Source: Agrococcus casei LMG 22410
GTDB lineage: Bacteria > Actinomycetota > Actinomycetes > Actinomycetales > Microbacteriaceae
NCBI RefSeq assembly: GCF_900163565.1
Contig: NZ_FUHU01000004.1
Location: 23,218-87,217, forward strand
Length of the DNA: 64,000 nucleotides
Reading direction: 5' to 3'
Shown: positions 1 through 7,942 of the stretch, piece by piece
Position numbering within the stretch: the stretch's first letter is position 1
Layout: every line of letters starts with the position of its first letter
Translations under genes and position numbers: made by a program
The notes under the pieces: model-generated
What the model was told of the DNA's origin: nothing
Seen by the model: the letters and a program-made list of their open reading frames with translations, nothing else
Database searches by the model: none

Positions 1-1152
1 GAGGGGGCCGAGCCCAGAGACGCCGACGCGTATGTCTCGCTCGGCATGCGTGTCGCCGGGGCCTGGTCGTGGCGCATCATCGTGGTCGCCGGCGTGCTGG
101 CGCTCTTCTGCTGGATCGTCGCGACCTTCAGCTTTCTGGTCATCCCGCTCATGGTGTCGGTGCTCATCGCAGCGCTGCTGTCGCCCGCGGTCGACGGACT
201 CCAGCGGCTCAAGGTGCCTCGTGTGCTCGCTGTCGCGATCATGCTGCTCGGGCTCATCGCTGTCGTCACATCGCTCATGTGGGTCGCGGTCTCGCAGATT
301 CGCGCCGGGTACTCCACCCTGCAGGAGAAGGCGGTCGCCTCCTGGGAAGACCTCAAGCAGTGGCTGCTCGAATCGCCTCTGCATGTCACCGACGAAGACA
401 TCAACCGGTACCTCGGCGACGCAGCCGAGGCGCTGCAGTCTGACATCGGCACGATCTTCTCGAGCGCGCTGTCGTTCGGCACCAGCGTCGGCGGGTTCCT
501 GACCGGAGTGCTGCTGGCGCTGTTCGCGTCGATCTTCGTGCTCTACGACGGCAAGGGCATCTGGCGCTGGCTGGTGGGCATCCTGCCGCTGCGAGCCCGC
601 GTCGCGACCGACAAATCGGCCAGGCTCGGATGGGCGACGGTCGGCAACTTCGTGCGCGTGCAGGCGCTTGTCGCAGCCATCGACGCCGTGGGCATCGGGC
701 TGGGCATGTGGATCCTGTCGTTCGTCGTCGGCGAGATCCCGCTGATCATCCCCGTCGCCATCCTGGTGTTCCTCGGCTCGTTCATCCCCGTGATCGGTGC
801 CGTGCTGACCGGAGCCCTCGCAACCGTGATCGTGCTCGTCACCGTCGGGTTCTGGCCCGCTGTCGTGATGCTCGGCATCGTGATCCTCGTGCAGCAGATC
901 GAGTCGCACGTGCTGCAGCCGATCATCATGGGATCGGCCGTCAAGATCCACCCGCTTGCGGTCGTGTTCGCGGTCTCGGGCGGCTCGATCGTCTCCGGGC
1001 TCGCCGGAGCCGTGCTTGCCGTGCCGGTCGTCGCGTTCGTCAACGTGTTCATCAAGTCGCTGGCCAACGGCAACTGGAGGCGTGTTCCGGCAGACGGACT
1101 GCCTGTCATCCCGTCGCAGAAGCAGTCCGAGCAGGAGCAGAAACCAGAGTGA
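1..1152 (+). CDS. AI-2E family (PerM/YdiK-like) transporter, 5' end cut by window
   Basis: Polytopic membrane protein of the AI-2E/PerM permease family, a group with varied or unknown substrates. The reading frame is open from base 1, so the ATG at 46 (MRVAGAWSW) may be internal; at least 383 residues are visible. Several long hydrophobic segments are present: three near the N-terminus, then a cluster in the C-terminal half containing the family-typical GSFIPVIGAVLTG and HVLQPIIMG stretches. The C-terminal tail is short and charged (KQSEQEQKPE). The TGA overlaps a possible GTG start of the threonine ammonia-lyase gene, so the two are probably cotranscribed. The family call is firm; the substrate is unknown. 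Confidence 0.85.
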   Translation, partial: EGAEPRDADAYVSLGMRVAGAWSWRIIVVAGVLALFCWIVATFSFLVIPLMVSVLIAALLSPAVDGLQRLKVPRVLAVAIMLLGLIAVVTSLMWVAVSQIRAGYSTLQEKAVASWEDLKQWLLESPLHVTDEDINRYLGDAAEALQSDIGTIFSSALSFGTSVGGFLTGVLLALFASIFVLYDGKGIWRWLVGILPLRARVATDKSARLGWATVGNFVRVQALVAAIDAVGIGLGMWILSFVVGEIPLIIPVAILVFLGSFIPVIGAVLTGALATVIVLVTVGFWPAVVMLGIVILVQQIESHVLQPIIMGSAVKIHPLAVVFAVSGGSIVSGLAGAVLAVPVVAFVNVFIKSLANGNWRRVPADGLPVIPSQKQSEQEQKPE

Positions 1153-1157
1153 ACGCC

Positions 1158-2390
1158 ATGAACAAGCCCACGCTTGAAGACATCATCGCCGCCCGTGAGC
1201 GGATCTCGGGCGTCGTGCAGACCACGCCGATGGAGCTGTCGAGATTCCTGTCTGGCAAGCTCGGCGACACCGTGCACCTCAAGTGCGAGAACCTGCAGCG
1301 CACGGGCGCCTACAAGCTGCGCGGCGCACACAACCTGCTTGCCCAGCTGTCTGACGAAGCGCGCGCGAAGGGCGTCGTCGCCGCATCCGCCGGCAACCAC
1401 GCCCAGGGCGTCGCCTACGCGGCTACGGCGCTCGGCGTGAAGTCGACCATCTTCATGCCCCGCGGCGCCGCACTGCCGAAGCTGCAGGCGACGCGCGACT
1501 ACGGGGCAGACATCCGCCTGCGCGGATCGGTCTTCCAGGAGACGCTGGCAGCGGCCGTCGACTTCGTCGAGGAGACCGGAGCCACCTTTGTTCCTCCGTA
1601 CGACCACCCGCACATCATCGCGGGACAGGGCACCGTGGGCCTCGAGATCCTCGAGCAGCAGCCGGATGTCGACACGGTCGTCGTGCCGATCGGCGGGGGC
1701 GGGCTCATCTCCGGTGTCGCGATTGCGGTCAAGGAGCGCGCCAAACAGCTGGGACGCACCATTCGCGTGATCGGCGTGCAGGCGAGCGGCGCATCCGCGT
1801 TCGCACCCTCGCTCGACCAGGGCGAGCCCGTCACGATCGAGACCAAGCCGACCATCGCAGACGGCATTGCGGTGTCGCGCCCTGGCGACCTGACCTTCGA
1901 GATCGTGCGAGAGAGCGTCGACGAGATCGTCAGCGTGAGCGACGACGACATTGCGCGGGCCCTCATCGTGCTGCTCGAGCGTGCGAAGCAGGTCGTCGAG
2001 CCAGCAGGAGCCGCGGGAGTGGCGGGCATCCTCTCGGGCCAGATCCGGGGCACAGGCAACACCGTGGTGATGCTCTCGGGCGGCAACATCGACCTGATGT
2101 TCCTCGAGCGCGTCATCAGCCGCGGACTCACGGCCTCGCAGCGGTACCTCACCATGCGCCTGGCTCTGCCCGACCGGCCCGGCCAGCTGGCGATCATCTC
2201 GCAGATCGTCTCTGACGAGGGCGCCAACGTTGTCGAAGTGCTGCACACGCAACACGACGAGTGGACGGGCATCCTCGACGTCACGCTTGACCTGTCGGTG
2301 ACGACAAGAGGCGCAGAGCACTCGCAGCAGGTGCTGGAGGCTCTGCGCCGTGCGGGCTACAAGCCGCAGATCAAGCTTGCGGGACGCTAG
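1158..2390 (+). CDS. ilvA: Threonine ammonia-lyase with C-terminal ACT domain
   Basis: PLP enzyme deaminating L-threonine to 2-oxobutanoate, the entry to isoleucine synthesis or a threonine-degrading step. The 410-residue product shows the PLP lysine K53 in TGAYKLRGA, the glycine-rich phosphate loop PIGGGGLISG, and a C-terminal single ACT-like regulatory domain (LALPDRPGQLAII). One short ACT domain resembles the TdcB/IlvA1 type common in actinobacteria more than the double-ACT IlvA of enterics. The start is ATG 1158; an in-frame GTG at 1149 overlaps the upstream stop (GTGA), so coupling is likely. Isoleucine pathway genes lie about 22 kb away (24.0-29.1 kb). Confidence 0.92.
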   Translation: MNKPTLEDIIAARERISGVVQTTPMELSRFLSGKLGDTVHLKCENLQRTGAYKLRGAHNLLAQLSDEARAKGVVAASAGNHAQGVAYAATALGVKSTIFMPRGAALPKLQATRDYGADIRLRGSVFQETLAAAVDFVEETGATFVPPYDHPHIIAGQGTVGLEILEQQPDVDTVVVPIGGGGLISGVAIAVKERAKQLGRTIRVIGVQASGASAFAPSLDQGEPVTIETKPTIADGIAVSRPGDLTFEIVRESVDEIVSVSDDDIARALIVLLERAKQVVEPAGAAGVAGILSGQIRGTGNTVVMLSGGNIDLMFLERVISRGLTASQRYLTMRLALPDRPGQLAIISQIVSDEGANVVEVLHTQHDEWTGILDVTLDLSVTTRGAEHSQQVLEALRRAGYKPQIKLAGR

Positions 2391-2401
2391 CCCCTGGGAA
2401 T

Positions 2402-2890
2402 CTAGCCCCGGTAGGTCTCGACGTCGAGGATCTCGACGGCGATCGTGGCGCCGTTGGGCGCCTGGTACTCGGTCTTGTCGCCGATCTTGAGGTTCATGAT
2501 GGCGGTTCCGAGGGGGCTCGATTCGCTGTAGACGTCGAGGTCGTCGCCCGGCTCCATGATCTCGCGGTTGCCGATCAGGAACGTCGACTTGTCGCCGGCG
2601 ATCGTGGCGCGCACGACGGTGCCGGCCTCGACCTTGCCAGAAGCCTGGGGCGCTTCGCCGACCTTGGCCTTGCGCAGCAGCTGCGTGAGCTGCGAGATGC
2701 GGGCCTCGATCTGGGCCTGATCGTCTTTGGCTGCGTGGTAGCCGCCGTTCTCTTTGAGGTCGCCCTCTTCGCGCGCCTCTTCGATGCGCCCGGCGATCTC
2801 TGCACGACCTTCAGTGGTGAGCTGCTCGAGCTCGGCAGCGAGTCGGTCGTATGCCTCCTGGCTCAGCCACGTTTCGGTGGTGTCAGTCAT
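2402..2890 (-). CDS. greA: Transcription elongation factor GreA
   Basis: Cleavage factor that rescues backtracked RNA polymerase by stimulating transcript cleavage through the secondary channel. The 162-residue protein has the N-terminal coiled-coil finger with acidic tip (EEAREEGDLKENGGYHAAK) and the C-terminal FKBP-like domain with SPLGTAIM near the end. The start is ATG 2890, preceded by an AGGAG ribosome site. It neighbours a DUF4307 gene and then mca in divergent orientation, the same order as greA-Rv1081c-mca in Mycobacterium tuberculosis as I recall it. Confidence 0.95.
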   Translation of the reverse strand: MTDTTETWLSQEAYDRLAAELEQLTTEGRAEIAGRIEEAREEGDLKENGGYHAAKDDQAQIEARISQLTQLLRKAKVGEAPQASGKVEAGTVVRATIAGDKSTFLIGNREIMEPGDDLDVYSESSPLGTAIMNLKIGDKTEYQAPNGATIAVEILDVETYRG

Positions 2891-2945
2891 AGTCGCTCCT
2901 GTAATAGAAGAACCGACCCCTCTGGGCCGGTCAGTAGCGACTAGC

Positions 2946-3338
2946 TTACGGTATCCAGCATCGATACACCATTCCGTTGTCAGGAAGCTCGCTGGTGTTG
3001 ACGACGGTCGAGGCGACCTGCGTGCGGGCCTCGTCGGTGGGCACGTGGATGACCTTCCAGCCGACGACGGACTTCATCTCGTTCGTCGCCTGCACGGCGC
3101 AGTCGACCGCGACCTGGTCGTGCACCGAGACTTCGATCGTGATTCGCATCTGGTTCTCGTTGAGGGTCTCGCGGGCGACCGTGCGCGACTCGATGAGCGA
3201 TGCGCTGCTGCCCGCGCCAGACCACAGGACCCACAGGAAGAAGGTCGCGGCGACGAGAGCGGCGGCAATGATGCCGAACAGCAGACCTCGGCGCTTGTCA
3301 CGCGGAGTGCGTCCGTAGCGAACGTCTAGGGCAGTCAT
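2946..3338 (-). CDS. DUF4307 family membrane-anchored protein
   Basis: Small (130 aa) actinobacterial protein of unknown function with one membrane segment at about residues 20-42 (LLFGIIAAALVAATFFLWVL) and an extracytoplasmic beta-rich domain ending in MVYRCWIP. The arrangement fits a single-pass protein with a short cytoplasmic basic N-terminus (RYGRTPRDKRRG). It lies upstream of greA in the same direction and is divergent from mca, the position occupied by Rv1081c in mycobacteria. An AGG-rich ribosome site precedes ATG 3338. No function is known to me. Confidence 0.85.
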   Translation of the reverse strand: MTALDVRYGRTPRDKRRGLLFGIIAAALVAATFFLWVLWSGAGSSASLIESRTVARETLNENQMRITIEVSVHDQVAVDCAVQATNEMKSVVGWKVIHVPTDEARTQVASTVVNTSELPDNGMVYRCWIP

Positions 3339-3396
3339 CCTGGCCTTCGTGGAAAGATGGGGGAGTTGTACCGTTTCAGTCTACCGGGGAGAACCC

Positions 3397-4302
3397 ATGC
3401 GGATGCTTGCAGTTCACGCCCATCCCGACGATGAGTCGAGCAAGGGCGCGGCCACGCTCGCGCGCTATGCGAGTGAGGGCCACGAAGTCACCGTCGTGTC
3501 GTGCACCGGCGGTGAGGCCGGCGACGTGCTCAACGACCGCATCGCCCATATCCCGGCCGTGCAGCGCGACCTGACCGGCTACCGCCGCGGCGAGATGGCC
3601 GCTGCCCGAGACGCGCTCGGCATCGACCACATCTGGCTGGGCTATCACGACTCGGGGCTTCCCGGCGAAGGCGAAGACGTCGCGCCGAACTCCTTTGCCA
3701 CGATTCCGGTCAGCATCTCGATGCAGCCGCTCGTGCGCATCATCCGACGCCTCAAGCCCCACGTGCTCGTGACCTACGACGAGAACGGCGGCTACCCGCA
3801 TCCCGACCACATCCGCACCCACGAGATCTCGATGGCTGCCGTCGACGCAGCCGCCTCGGCCGCGCATCCGGAACTCGGCGAGCCGTGGCAGGTGCTGAAG
3901 GTCTACTACGACCGCGGGATGAACGGCGACCGCATGCACGCCTTGTTCGAAGACTACGAGCTGCACGACCCGACCTCTGACCGGCTCGAGATCATGCGCG
4001 AGTGGCGCGACCGCCGTGCGCCCAACGACGTGAGGCTCACGACCCGGGTCGACATCGGCGGCTTCCTCGAGGCACGCGACGCGGCGCTGAAGTCGCACGC
4101 ATCGCAGATTCCCGATGACGCCTGGTTCTTCTTCTGGCCGCACGACGTGGTGCGCCGAGCATGGCCCACCGACGACTACGAGCTCGTGATGAGCAGGGTC
4201 GCCGACACGGTTCCAGAGAGCGAGCTCTTCGACGGCCTCGAGGCCTTCGACGACAGCGCCGAATCAGCCAGTGACGCACTTGCCAGAGGAGAATCATGCT
4301 GA
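3397..4302 (+). CDS. mca: Mycothiol S-conjugate amidase
   Basis: Zinc amidase that cleaves mycothiol S-conjugates into GlcN-Ins and a mercapturic acid for export, the detoxification arm of mycothiol metabolism. The 301-residue protein begins with the metal-binding HAHPDDES motif (residues 7-14) and contains the second zinc motif PHPDHIRTHE, both hallmarks of the MshB/Mca (PIG-L) family; the length matches Mca. ATG 3397 is chosen because the HPDDE motif should sit near the N-terminus and a GGGGAG site lies upstream. The stop overlaps the next gene's start by seven bases (ATGCTGA). Its presence shows the organism makes mycothiol. Confidence 0.93.
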   Translation: MRMLAVHAHPDDESSKGAATLARYASEGHEVTVVSCTGGEAGDVLNDRIAHIPAVQRDLTGYRRGEMAAARDALGIDHIWLGYHDSGLPGEGEDVAPNSFATIPVSISMQPLVRIIRRLKPHVLVTYDENGGYPHPDHIRTHEISMAAVDAAASAAHPELGEPWQVLKVYYDRGMNGDRMHALFEDYELHDPTSDRLEIMREWRDRRAPNDVRLTTRVDIGGFLEARDAALKSHASQIPDDAWFFFWPHDVVRRAWPTDDYELVMSRVADTVPESELFDGLEAFDDSAESASDALARGESC

Positions 4303-4622
4303 ACGAGATGCTGCTGTTCGCAGCGACCGCCTCCGAGTGGGATCCCGAACCGGGCTTCACGCCCGACCCCAACACCGTGACGCCTGGCGTCATCGGCTTT
4401 GCGGTCATGGCGCTGATCGCGGCGGCAGTCTTCGTGCTCGGATGGGACCTCAACCGTCGAGTGCGCCGGCTGCAGTTCCGTGAAGAGGCCCAGGAGAAGA
4501 TCGCAGCAGAGGTCGCAGCCATGGAGGCCGAGCAGTCCGGCGCGGCAGAGTCAGGCGCGACAGCAGAGCCCGCGGCTGACCAGCCTGCCGCCGATCACGG
4601 AGCCTCAGAGCACGACAAGTGA
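4296..4622 (+). CDS. Small membrane protein downstream of mca
   Basis: A 108-residue protein with one membrane helix at about residues 32-50 (IGFAVMALIAAAVFVLGW), a short outer N-terminus rich in Pro/Asp, and a cytoplasmic basic then Glu/Ala-rich tail likely to form a coiled coil (EEAQEKIAAEVAAMEAE). It overlaps mca by seven bases, so translational coupling is expected. Position and layout match the small gene after mca in mycobacteria (Rv1083). Function unknown; possibly an accessory of Mca or of mycothiol conjugate export, but that is only inferred from position. Confidence 0.75.
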   Translation: MLNEMLLFAATASEWDPEPGFTPDPNTVTPGVIGFAVMALIAAAVFVLGWDLNRRVRRLQFREEAQEKIAAEVAAMEAEQSGAAESGATAEPAADQPAADHGASEHDK

Positions 4623-5012
4623 TGTAGCCCGCAGGCGCGTGCCGACGGGCTCGAGCCGCATCGCGACAGCACGCCCGCGAGCCGAAGTCGTGATGATCGC
4701 GGTCGCCTCTATTGCGTCGCCGATTCGCGAGTGCCGCACGCGCTGCACGTGCAGGTCGAGTCTGGTCGGAGGGCGACGCTTGGTCGCCTGCCGCATGCGC
4801 TGGGCGCTCATGGTGCGGCTCAGCAGACTCGCGTACGTCGGCTCGTCGAGCCACCTTGCCAGCTGCTCCGGCGACCGGACGCCGAGGAGCACCTCGACGA
4901 CGCATCTCGAGAGCCGCTCGACGAGGGGCCCCGGATCCGCGAATGGATCATGAGCGGGTGCGGATGACCGAGTCGGCCTTGCAACGACTGCCTTGCGCTG
5001 TGCGGCTCCCAT
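4605..5012 (-). CDS. Rv3235-like family protein
   Basis: A 135-residue soluble protein resembling the actinobacterial Rv3235 family, whose function is unknown. Visible features are a short disordered N-terminus, a helical segment (VERLSRCVVEVLLGVRSPEQLARWL) typical of the family, and a beta-rich C-terminal half (AIITTSARGRAVAMRLEP). The last 18 bases overlap the mca-linked small gene on the other strand. It is divergent from the gene at 5137. The family call rests on remembered sequence resemblance. Confidence 0.75.
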   Translation of the reverse strand: MGAAQRKAVVARPTRSSAPAHDPFADPGPLVERLSRCVVEVLLGVRSPEQLARWLDEPTYASLLSRTMSAQRMRQATKRRPPTRLDLHVQRVRHSRIGDAIEATAIITTSARGRAVAMRLEPVGTRLRATSLVVL

Positions 5013-5089
5013 GCCGGCCTCTCGCTTTCCTGATGATCATTAAGTGCCAGAAGTGAATATAACGATCTTCTGAGAATGAGCACAACCCC

Positions 5090-5098
5090 TGTGGATAA
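5090..5098 (-). promoter_or_regulatory. Perfect DnaA box (copy 1)
   Basis: TGTGGATAA, the complement of the consensus TTATCCACA, in the intergenic region between the Rv3235-like gene and the gene at 5137. It is embedded in CCTGTGGATAACT, which recurs exactly at 6026-6038. Confidence 0.55.
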
Positions 5099-5124
5099 CT
5101 CTGCGGCGAATCGTCTGATGCCTA

Positions 5125-5130
5125 TACGGT
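5125..5130 (+). promoter_or_regulatory. Leaderless-type -10 box for the gene at 5137
   Basis: TACGGT with 6 bases to GTG 5137 and no ribosome site between, matching the TAnnnT-N6/7-start pattern seen repeatedly in this window. Confidence 0.45.
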
Positions 5131-5136
5131 CGCTGT

Positions 5137-5721
5137 GTGCGATTCGACCATCTCTTCGACGACCTCGAAAGCCAGCTCGAGTCTGAGCTGGGCGCTTCTG
5201 AGCGCGGCGTCGCAGAAGAGGAGGAGCGGTTTCGCATCGGCCGTCTCGAGTTGCGCGAACGCCTCCGAGAGGGGCCGCAGTCGATCGACTTCATGCTCTC
5301 GGGCGGCCATCGGCTTCGGGCGCGTCGGGTCAGTGTCGGGCGCGACTGGTTCAGCGGCGAGGTGACCGACGGAGCAGCGGAGGGTGCCGGATGCGTGATC
5401 CCGTTCGCGTCCATCCTCGCGGTCCGCATGGACGAGGCGAGTGCGCTTGCCTCGACCGCGCCTGCGCCCGAGCGCGTGCGGCTGGCAGACCGCCTCAGCC
5501 TCGGCTTCGTGCTGCGAGACTTCGCCCGCCGTCGCGTGTGGCTGCAGGTGCACGGTGCTGTCGCGGGATCGCTGGCGCCTGGGGGCACGATCGATCGCGT
5601 CGCCCGTGACCACTTCGACCTCGCAGTGCACGAGCACGGCAGCATCCGCGCCCGTGGCAACGTCGCGCACATCGCACTCGTGCCGTTCTCGGCTGTCGAC
5701 TGGATTCAGCTCGAGCCCTGA
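5137..5721 (+). CDS. Conserved hypothetical protein
   Basis: I do not recognise a named family. The 194-residue product has a Glu-rich helical N-terminus (residues 1-50, many Glu/Leu heptads), then two short beta-rich modules. No signal peptide or membrane segment is seen, so it is probably cytoplasmic. GTG 5137 is chosen because a TACGGT box lies six bases upstream and no Shine-Dalgarno is present. It is convergent with the HTH gene at 5727 (gap of 5 bases) and divergent from the Rv3235-like gene, in a neighbourhood that in related actinobacteria holds secA/Rv3235-region genes. Confidence 0.7.
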   Translation: MRFDHLFDDLESQLESELGASERGVAEEEERFRIGRLELRERLREGPQSIDFMLSGGHRLRARRVSVGRDWFSGEVTDGAAEGAGCVIPFASILAVRMDEASALASTAPAPERVRLADRLSLGFVLRDFARRRVWLQVHGAVAGSLAPGGTIDRVARDHFDLAVHEHGSIRARGNVAHIALVPFSAVDWIQLEP

Positions 5722-5726
5722 GAGTC

Positions 5727-5978
5727 CTACTTCGAGCGGGGCCCGAACAGGTCGATGACGCTTGCGGTCTGCGACCCCTGCCAGAGCGCCGAGCGGCGCT
5801 GCTGCTCGTGCTGGTCGGCCAGATACTCTTCGAGCGAGCTCTGCGTCACACGCTGCTGCCCGCCGACTCTGATGGCCGGCAGCTCGCCGTCGGCGATGAG
5901 CTGCGCGATGTCGCGAACGCTGACGTCGAGAGTGAGCGCAACGTCGGCCAGCGACAGGTAGGGCTCACGAATGGTCAT
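5727..5978 (-). CDS. Excisionase-type helix-turn-helix protein
   Basis: An 83-residue MerR/excisionase-like DNA-binding protein. The core YLSLADVALTLDVSVRDIAQLIADGELPAIRVGG is the winged-HTH pattern in which a short wing follows 'LPAIRVGG' and a further helix (SSLEEYLADQ) closes the domain. The C-terminal 25 residues are low-complexity. ATG 5978 gives the expected N-terminus, but its GGAGG is only one base away; an upstream in-frame TTG at 5996 would put it inside the gene, so the start is uncertain. Target genes are unknown; the divergently placed SAF/ATPase pair is a candidate. Confidence 0.75.
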   Translation of the reverse strand: MTIREPYLSLADVALTLDVSVRDIAQLIADGELPAIRVGGQQRVTQSSLEEYLADQHEQQRRSALWQGSQTASVIDLFGPRSK

Positions 5979-6027
5979 ACCTCCATTGTCGTGCAATGCC
6001 AGCGAAATAGCGACAGCCGGCTCAGCC

Positions 6028-6036
6028 TGTGGATAA
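6028..6036 (-). promoter_or_regulatory. Perfect DnaA box (copy 2)
   Basis: TGTGGATAA in the intergenic region between the HTH gene and the SAF-domain gene, inside an exact 13-base copy of the sequence around the box at 5090. Confidence 0.55.
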
Positions 6037-6089
6037 CTTTCGCCGCCTCATGCGCGCTTGTGCGAGCGTTGCAGCGAAAGGGGAGTGGA

Positions 6090-6701
6090 ATGAAGACGAA
6101 GCGCTGGATCGACCCGAGGCTCATCATCGGAGCCGCACTGGTCGTGGTCTCGATCATCGGGGTCGCATTCGTGGTGACCTCGGCGAATCGAACCGTGGAG
6201 GTCTGGGTGGTCTCTGAACCGGTCGCAGCCGGCGAGGTGCTGGCAGCCGACGATGTGGCGCTGGCACGCGTGCAGCTCGAGCAGAGGTCGGAGCTCTACC
6301 ACGTGCAGGATGACTCTCCTGTGGGTCTCGTGGTCACGCAGTCGCTCGCTGCCGGCGAGCTCATTCCGCGCAGCGGCGTGGTCGACGAGGCCATCGCGGC
6401 CTCTTCACGCATCGTGGTACCCGTCGACGCGAAGGCCGCAGTCGATCTCGGCAGGGGAGACGTGGTCGACATCTGGGCCGCCGCGCCCTCTGAAGAGCGC
6501 ACGAGCGGCTTCGTCGAGCCGCGCATCCTGGTCGACGACGCCGTCGTCGTTGCGGTGCACGCCCCTGATGGCCTGCTGTCTGCGGCGAGCGTCGTGCAGG
6601 TCGAGCTGCTGATTCCCGACACCGAGACATCGCGTGCGCTCGATGCGATCTCGAACAAGCACGCGATCCACCTCGTGCCCGACACCGTTTCGGAGGGCTG
6701 A
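6090..6701 (+). CDS. SAF-domain membrane-anchored protein (CpaB/RcpC-like)
   Basis: A 203-residue protein with an N-terminal cytoplasmic stub, one membrane helix (residues 9-31, LIIGAALVVVSIIGVAFVV) and an external SAF domain (residues ~40-110: VSEPVAAGEVLAADDVALARVQL ... SLAAGELIPRSGVV). SAF proteins of this layout include CpaB/RcpC of Flp pilus systems, where they act periplasmically. A GGGGAG site precedes ATG 6090. The next gene, a CpaE-like ATPase, starts one base after its stop. No pilin, secretin or CpaF gene is seen, so a pilus role is not supported by context. Confidence 0.8.
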   Translation: MKTKRWIDPRLIIGAALVVVSIIGVAFVVTSANRTVEVWVVSEPVAAGEVLAADDVALARVQLEQRSELYHVQDDSPVGLVVTQSLAAGELIPRSGVVDEAIAASSRIVVPVDAKAAVDLGRGDVVDIWAAAPSEERTSGFVEPRILVDDAVVVAVHAPDGLLSAASVVQVELLIPDTETSRALDAISNKHAIHLVPDTVSEG

Positions 6702-6702
6702 G

Positions 6703-7938
6703 GTGCTCGTCGTAGCGCTCGCCCTTTCGCTCGACCTCGAGGACCGATTCGCTCAGGCGGCGGTGGCCCACGGGCACGACGTGGCGATCCGAGCCGGAAC
6801 CGATGCCGAGCTCATCGCCCGATTCGCGAGCACGCGCGCCGACATCGCCATCGTCGGCGGCAGCCCGCGACTGCTCTCTGCAGCGCTGATCGCAGCGGCC
6901 GACGCGGCTGGCATCAGAGTCATCGCCCTCGCGGACTCTGCCGCCGAGCGAGACCGCGCGAAGACGCTGTCGGTGCAGTCGCTGCCGAGCGACACAGACC
7001 CTGTTGAGGTGTTCGAGGCCGCAACCGCTCCGATTCCGGCGGCCACCGCATCCGACCGCGGAACCGTCATCGCGGTCTGGGGTCCGCACGGGGCTCCGGG
7101 TCGCACGACAGCGGCGATCGGCATCGCGGCCGAACTCGCCTTCGCCGGCGCCCAGGTCGCGCTCATCGACGCCGACACGCATGCGGCGTCGGTTGCGCCC
7201 TCACTCGGCCTGCTTGACGAGGCTCCCGGGTTCGCGGCTGCCGCTCGGCTCGCGAAGCAGCGATCGCTCACCGACGAAGAGCTCGACCGGGTCGCTGCGA
7301 CATACGAGTGCCCTGGCGGCGAGCTGCGCGTGCTGACGGGCATCGGCAGATCAGACCGCTGGCCCGAGCTGCAGGCAGACCGCGTCGCGAAGGTGCTCGA
7401 CCAGTGCCGCTCCTGGAAGCAGTTCACGGTCGTCGACACCTCGGCCAGCCTCGAGAGCGACGACCTGGTCTCGAGCGACCTGCATGCACCGCGGCGCAAT
7501 GCGGCAACCCTTGCGGCGCTGCAGGCCTCAGACATCGTCTACGCCGTCACGGGCGCTGACCCGGTCAGCATGACGCGGTTCCTGCGCGTGCACGGCGACC
7601 TCACCGACCTCGTCGGAGCCGACCGCGTTCGCGTGATCGTCAACAAGGTGCGAACCGGTGCTGCGGGCCTCGCTCCCGGTGCGAGCGCTGCCGAGACCCT
7701 GCAGCGGTTCGCTGCGGTGACCCCCGCTGGGGTGTGGCCGGCGGATGCGGCAGCTGCGGGAGCCGCGCTGCTTGCGGGGCAGACGCTGCGAGAGGCGGCG
7801 CCTCGCTCGGCCCTCCGCAAGCGCATCACCGACCTCGTGCAGCCGCTGCTGCCGGAGGAGCAGAGAGTGACGCGTCGCTCGCGTCGCGGCGCCAAGCACC
7901 GCAGCAAGCGACGATTCGGCCGTGCGTCGCTACACTGA
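6703..7938 (+). CDS. CpaE/MinD-like P-loop ATPase
   Basis: A 411-residue protein with an N-terminal receiver-like domain (residues ~1-110) and a C-terminal SIMIBI ATPase domain, the layout of CpaE-type proteins that place pilus or secretion machinery. The deviant Walker A is altered: GPHGAPGRTT (127-136) has Gly-Arg where KGGxGKT[T/S] proteins carry Gly-Lys, and the upstream signature Lys is missing. The following ALIDADTHAASVAPSLG matches the Walker A' segment. ATP binding may therefore be weak or unusual. GTG 6703 follows the SAF gene stop directly; the last helix is very basic (RRSRRGAKHRSKRR), perhaps for membrane or DNA contact. Confidence 0.78.
   Translation: MLVVALALSLDLEDRFAQAAVAHGHDVAIRAGTDAELIARFASTRADIAIVGGSPRLLSAALIAAADAAGIRVIALADSAAERDRAKTLSVQSLPSDTDPVEVFEAATAPIPAATASDRGTVIAVWGPHGAPGRTTAAIGIAAELAFAGAQVALIDADTHAASVAPSLGLLDEAPGFAAAARLAKQRSLTDEELDRVAATYECPGGELRVLTGIGRSDRWPELQADRVAKVLDQCRSWKQFTVVDTSASLESDDLVSSDLHAPRRNAATLAALQASDIVYAVTGADPVSMTRFLRVHGDLTDLVGADRVRVIVNKVRTGAAGLAPGASAAETLQRFAAVTPAGVWPADAAAAGAALLAGQTLREAAPRSALRKRITDLVQPLLPEEQRVTRRSRRGAKHRSKRRFGRASLH
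7931..7936 (+). promoter_or_regulatory. Leaderless-type -10 box for the histidine kinase
   Basis: TACACT inside the last codons of the CpaE-like gene, 6 bases before GTG 7943. Confidence 0.45.
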
Positions 7939-7942
7939 ACGG

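Noticed and set aside
543..2321. A 592-codon open frame on the minus strand across the permease and threonine ammonia-lyase genes.
   Set aside because: It is an antisense shadow created by high GC and strongly biased codons; the product is Arg/Asp/His-rich without domain features, and the plus-strand genes are clear family members.
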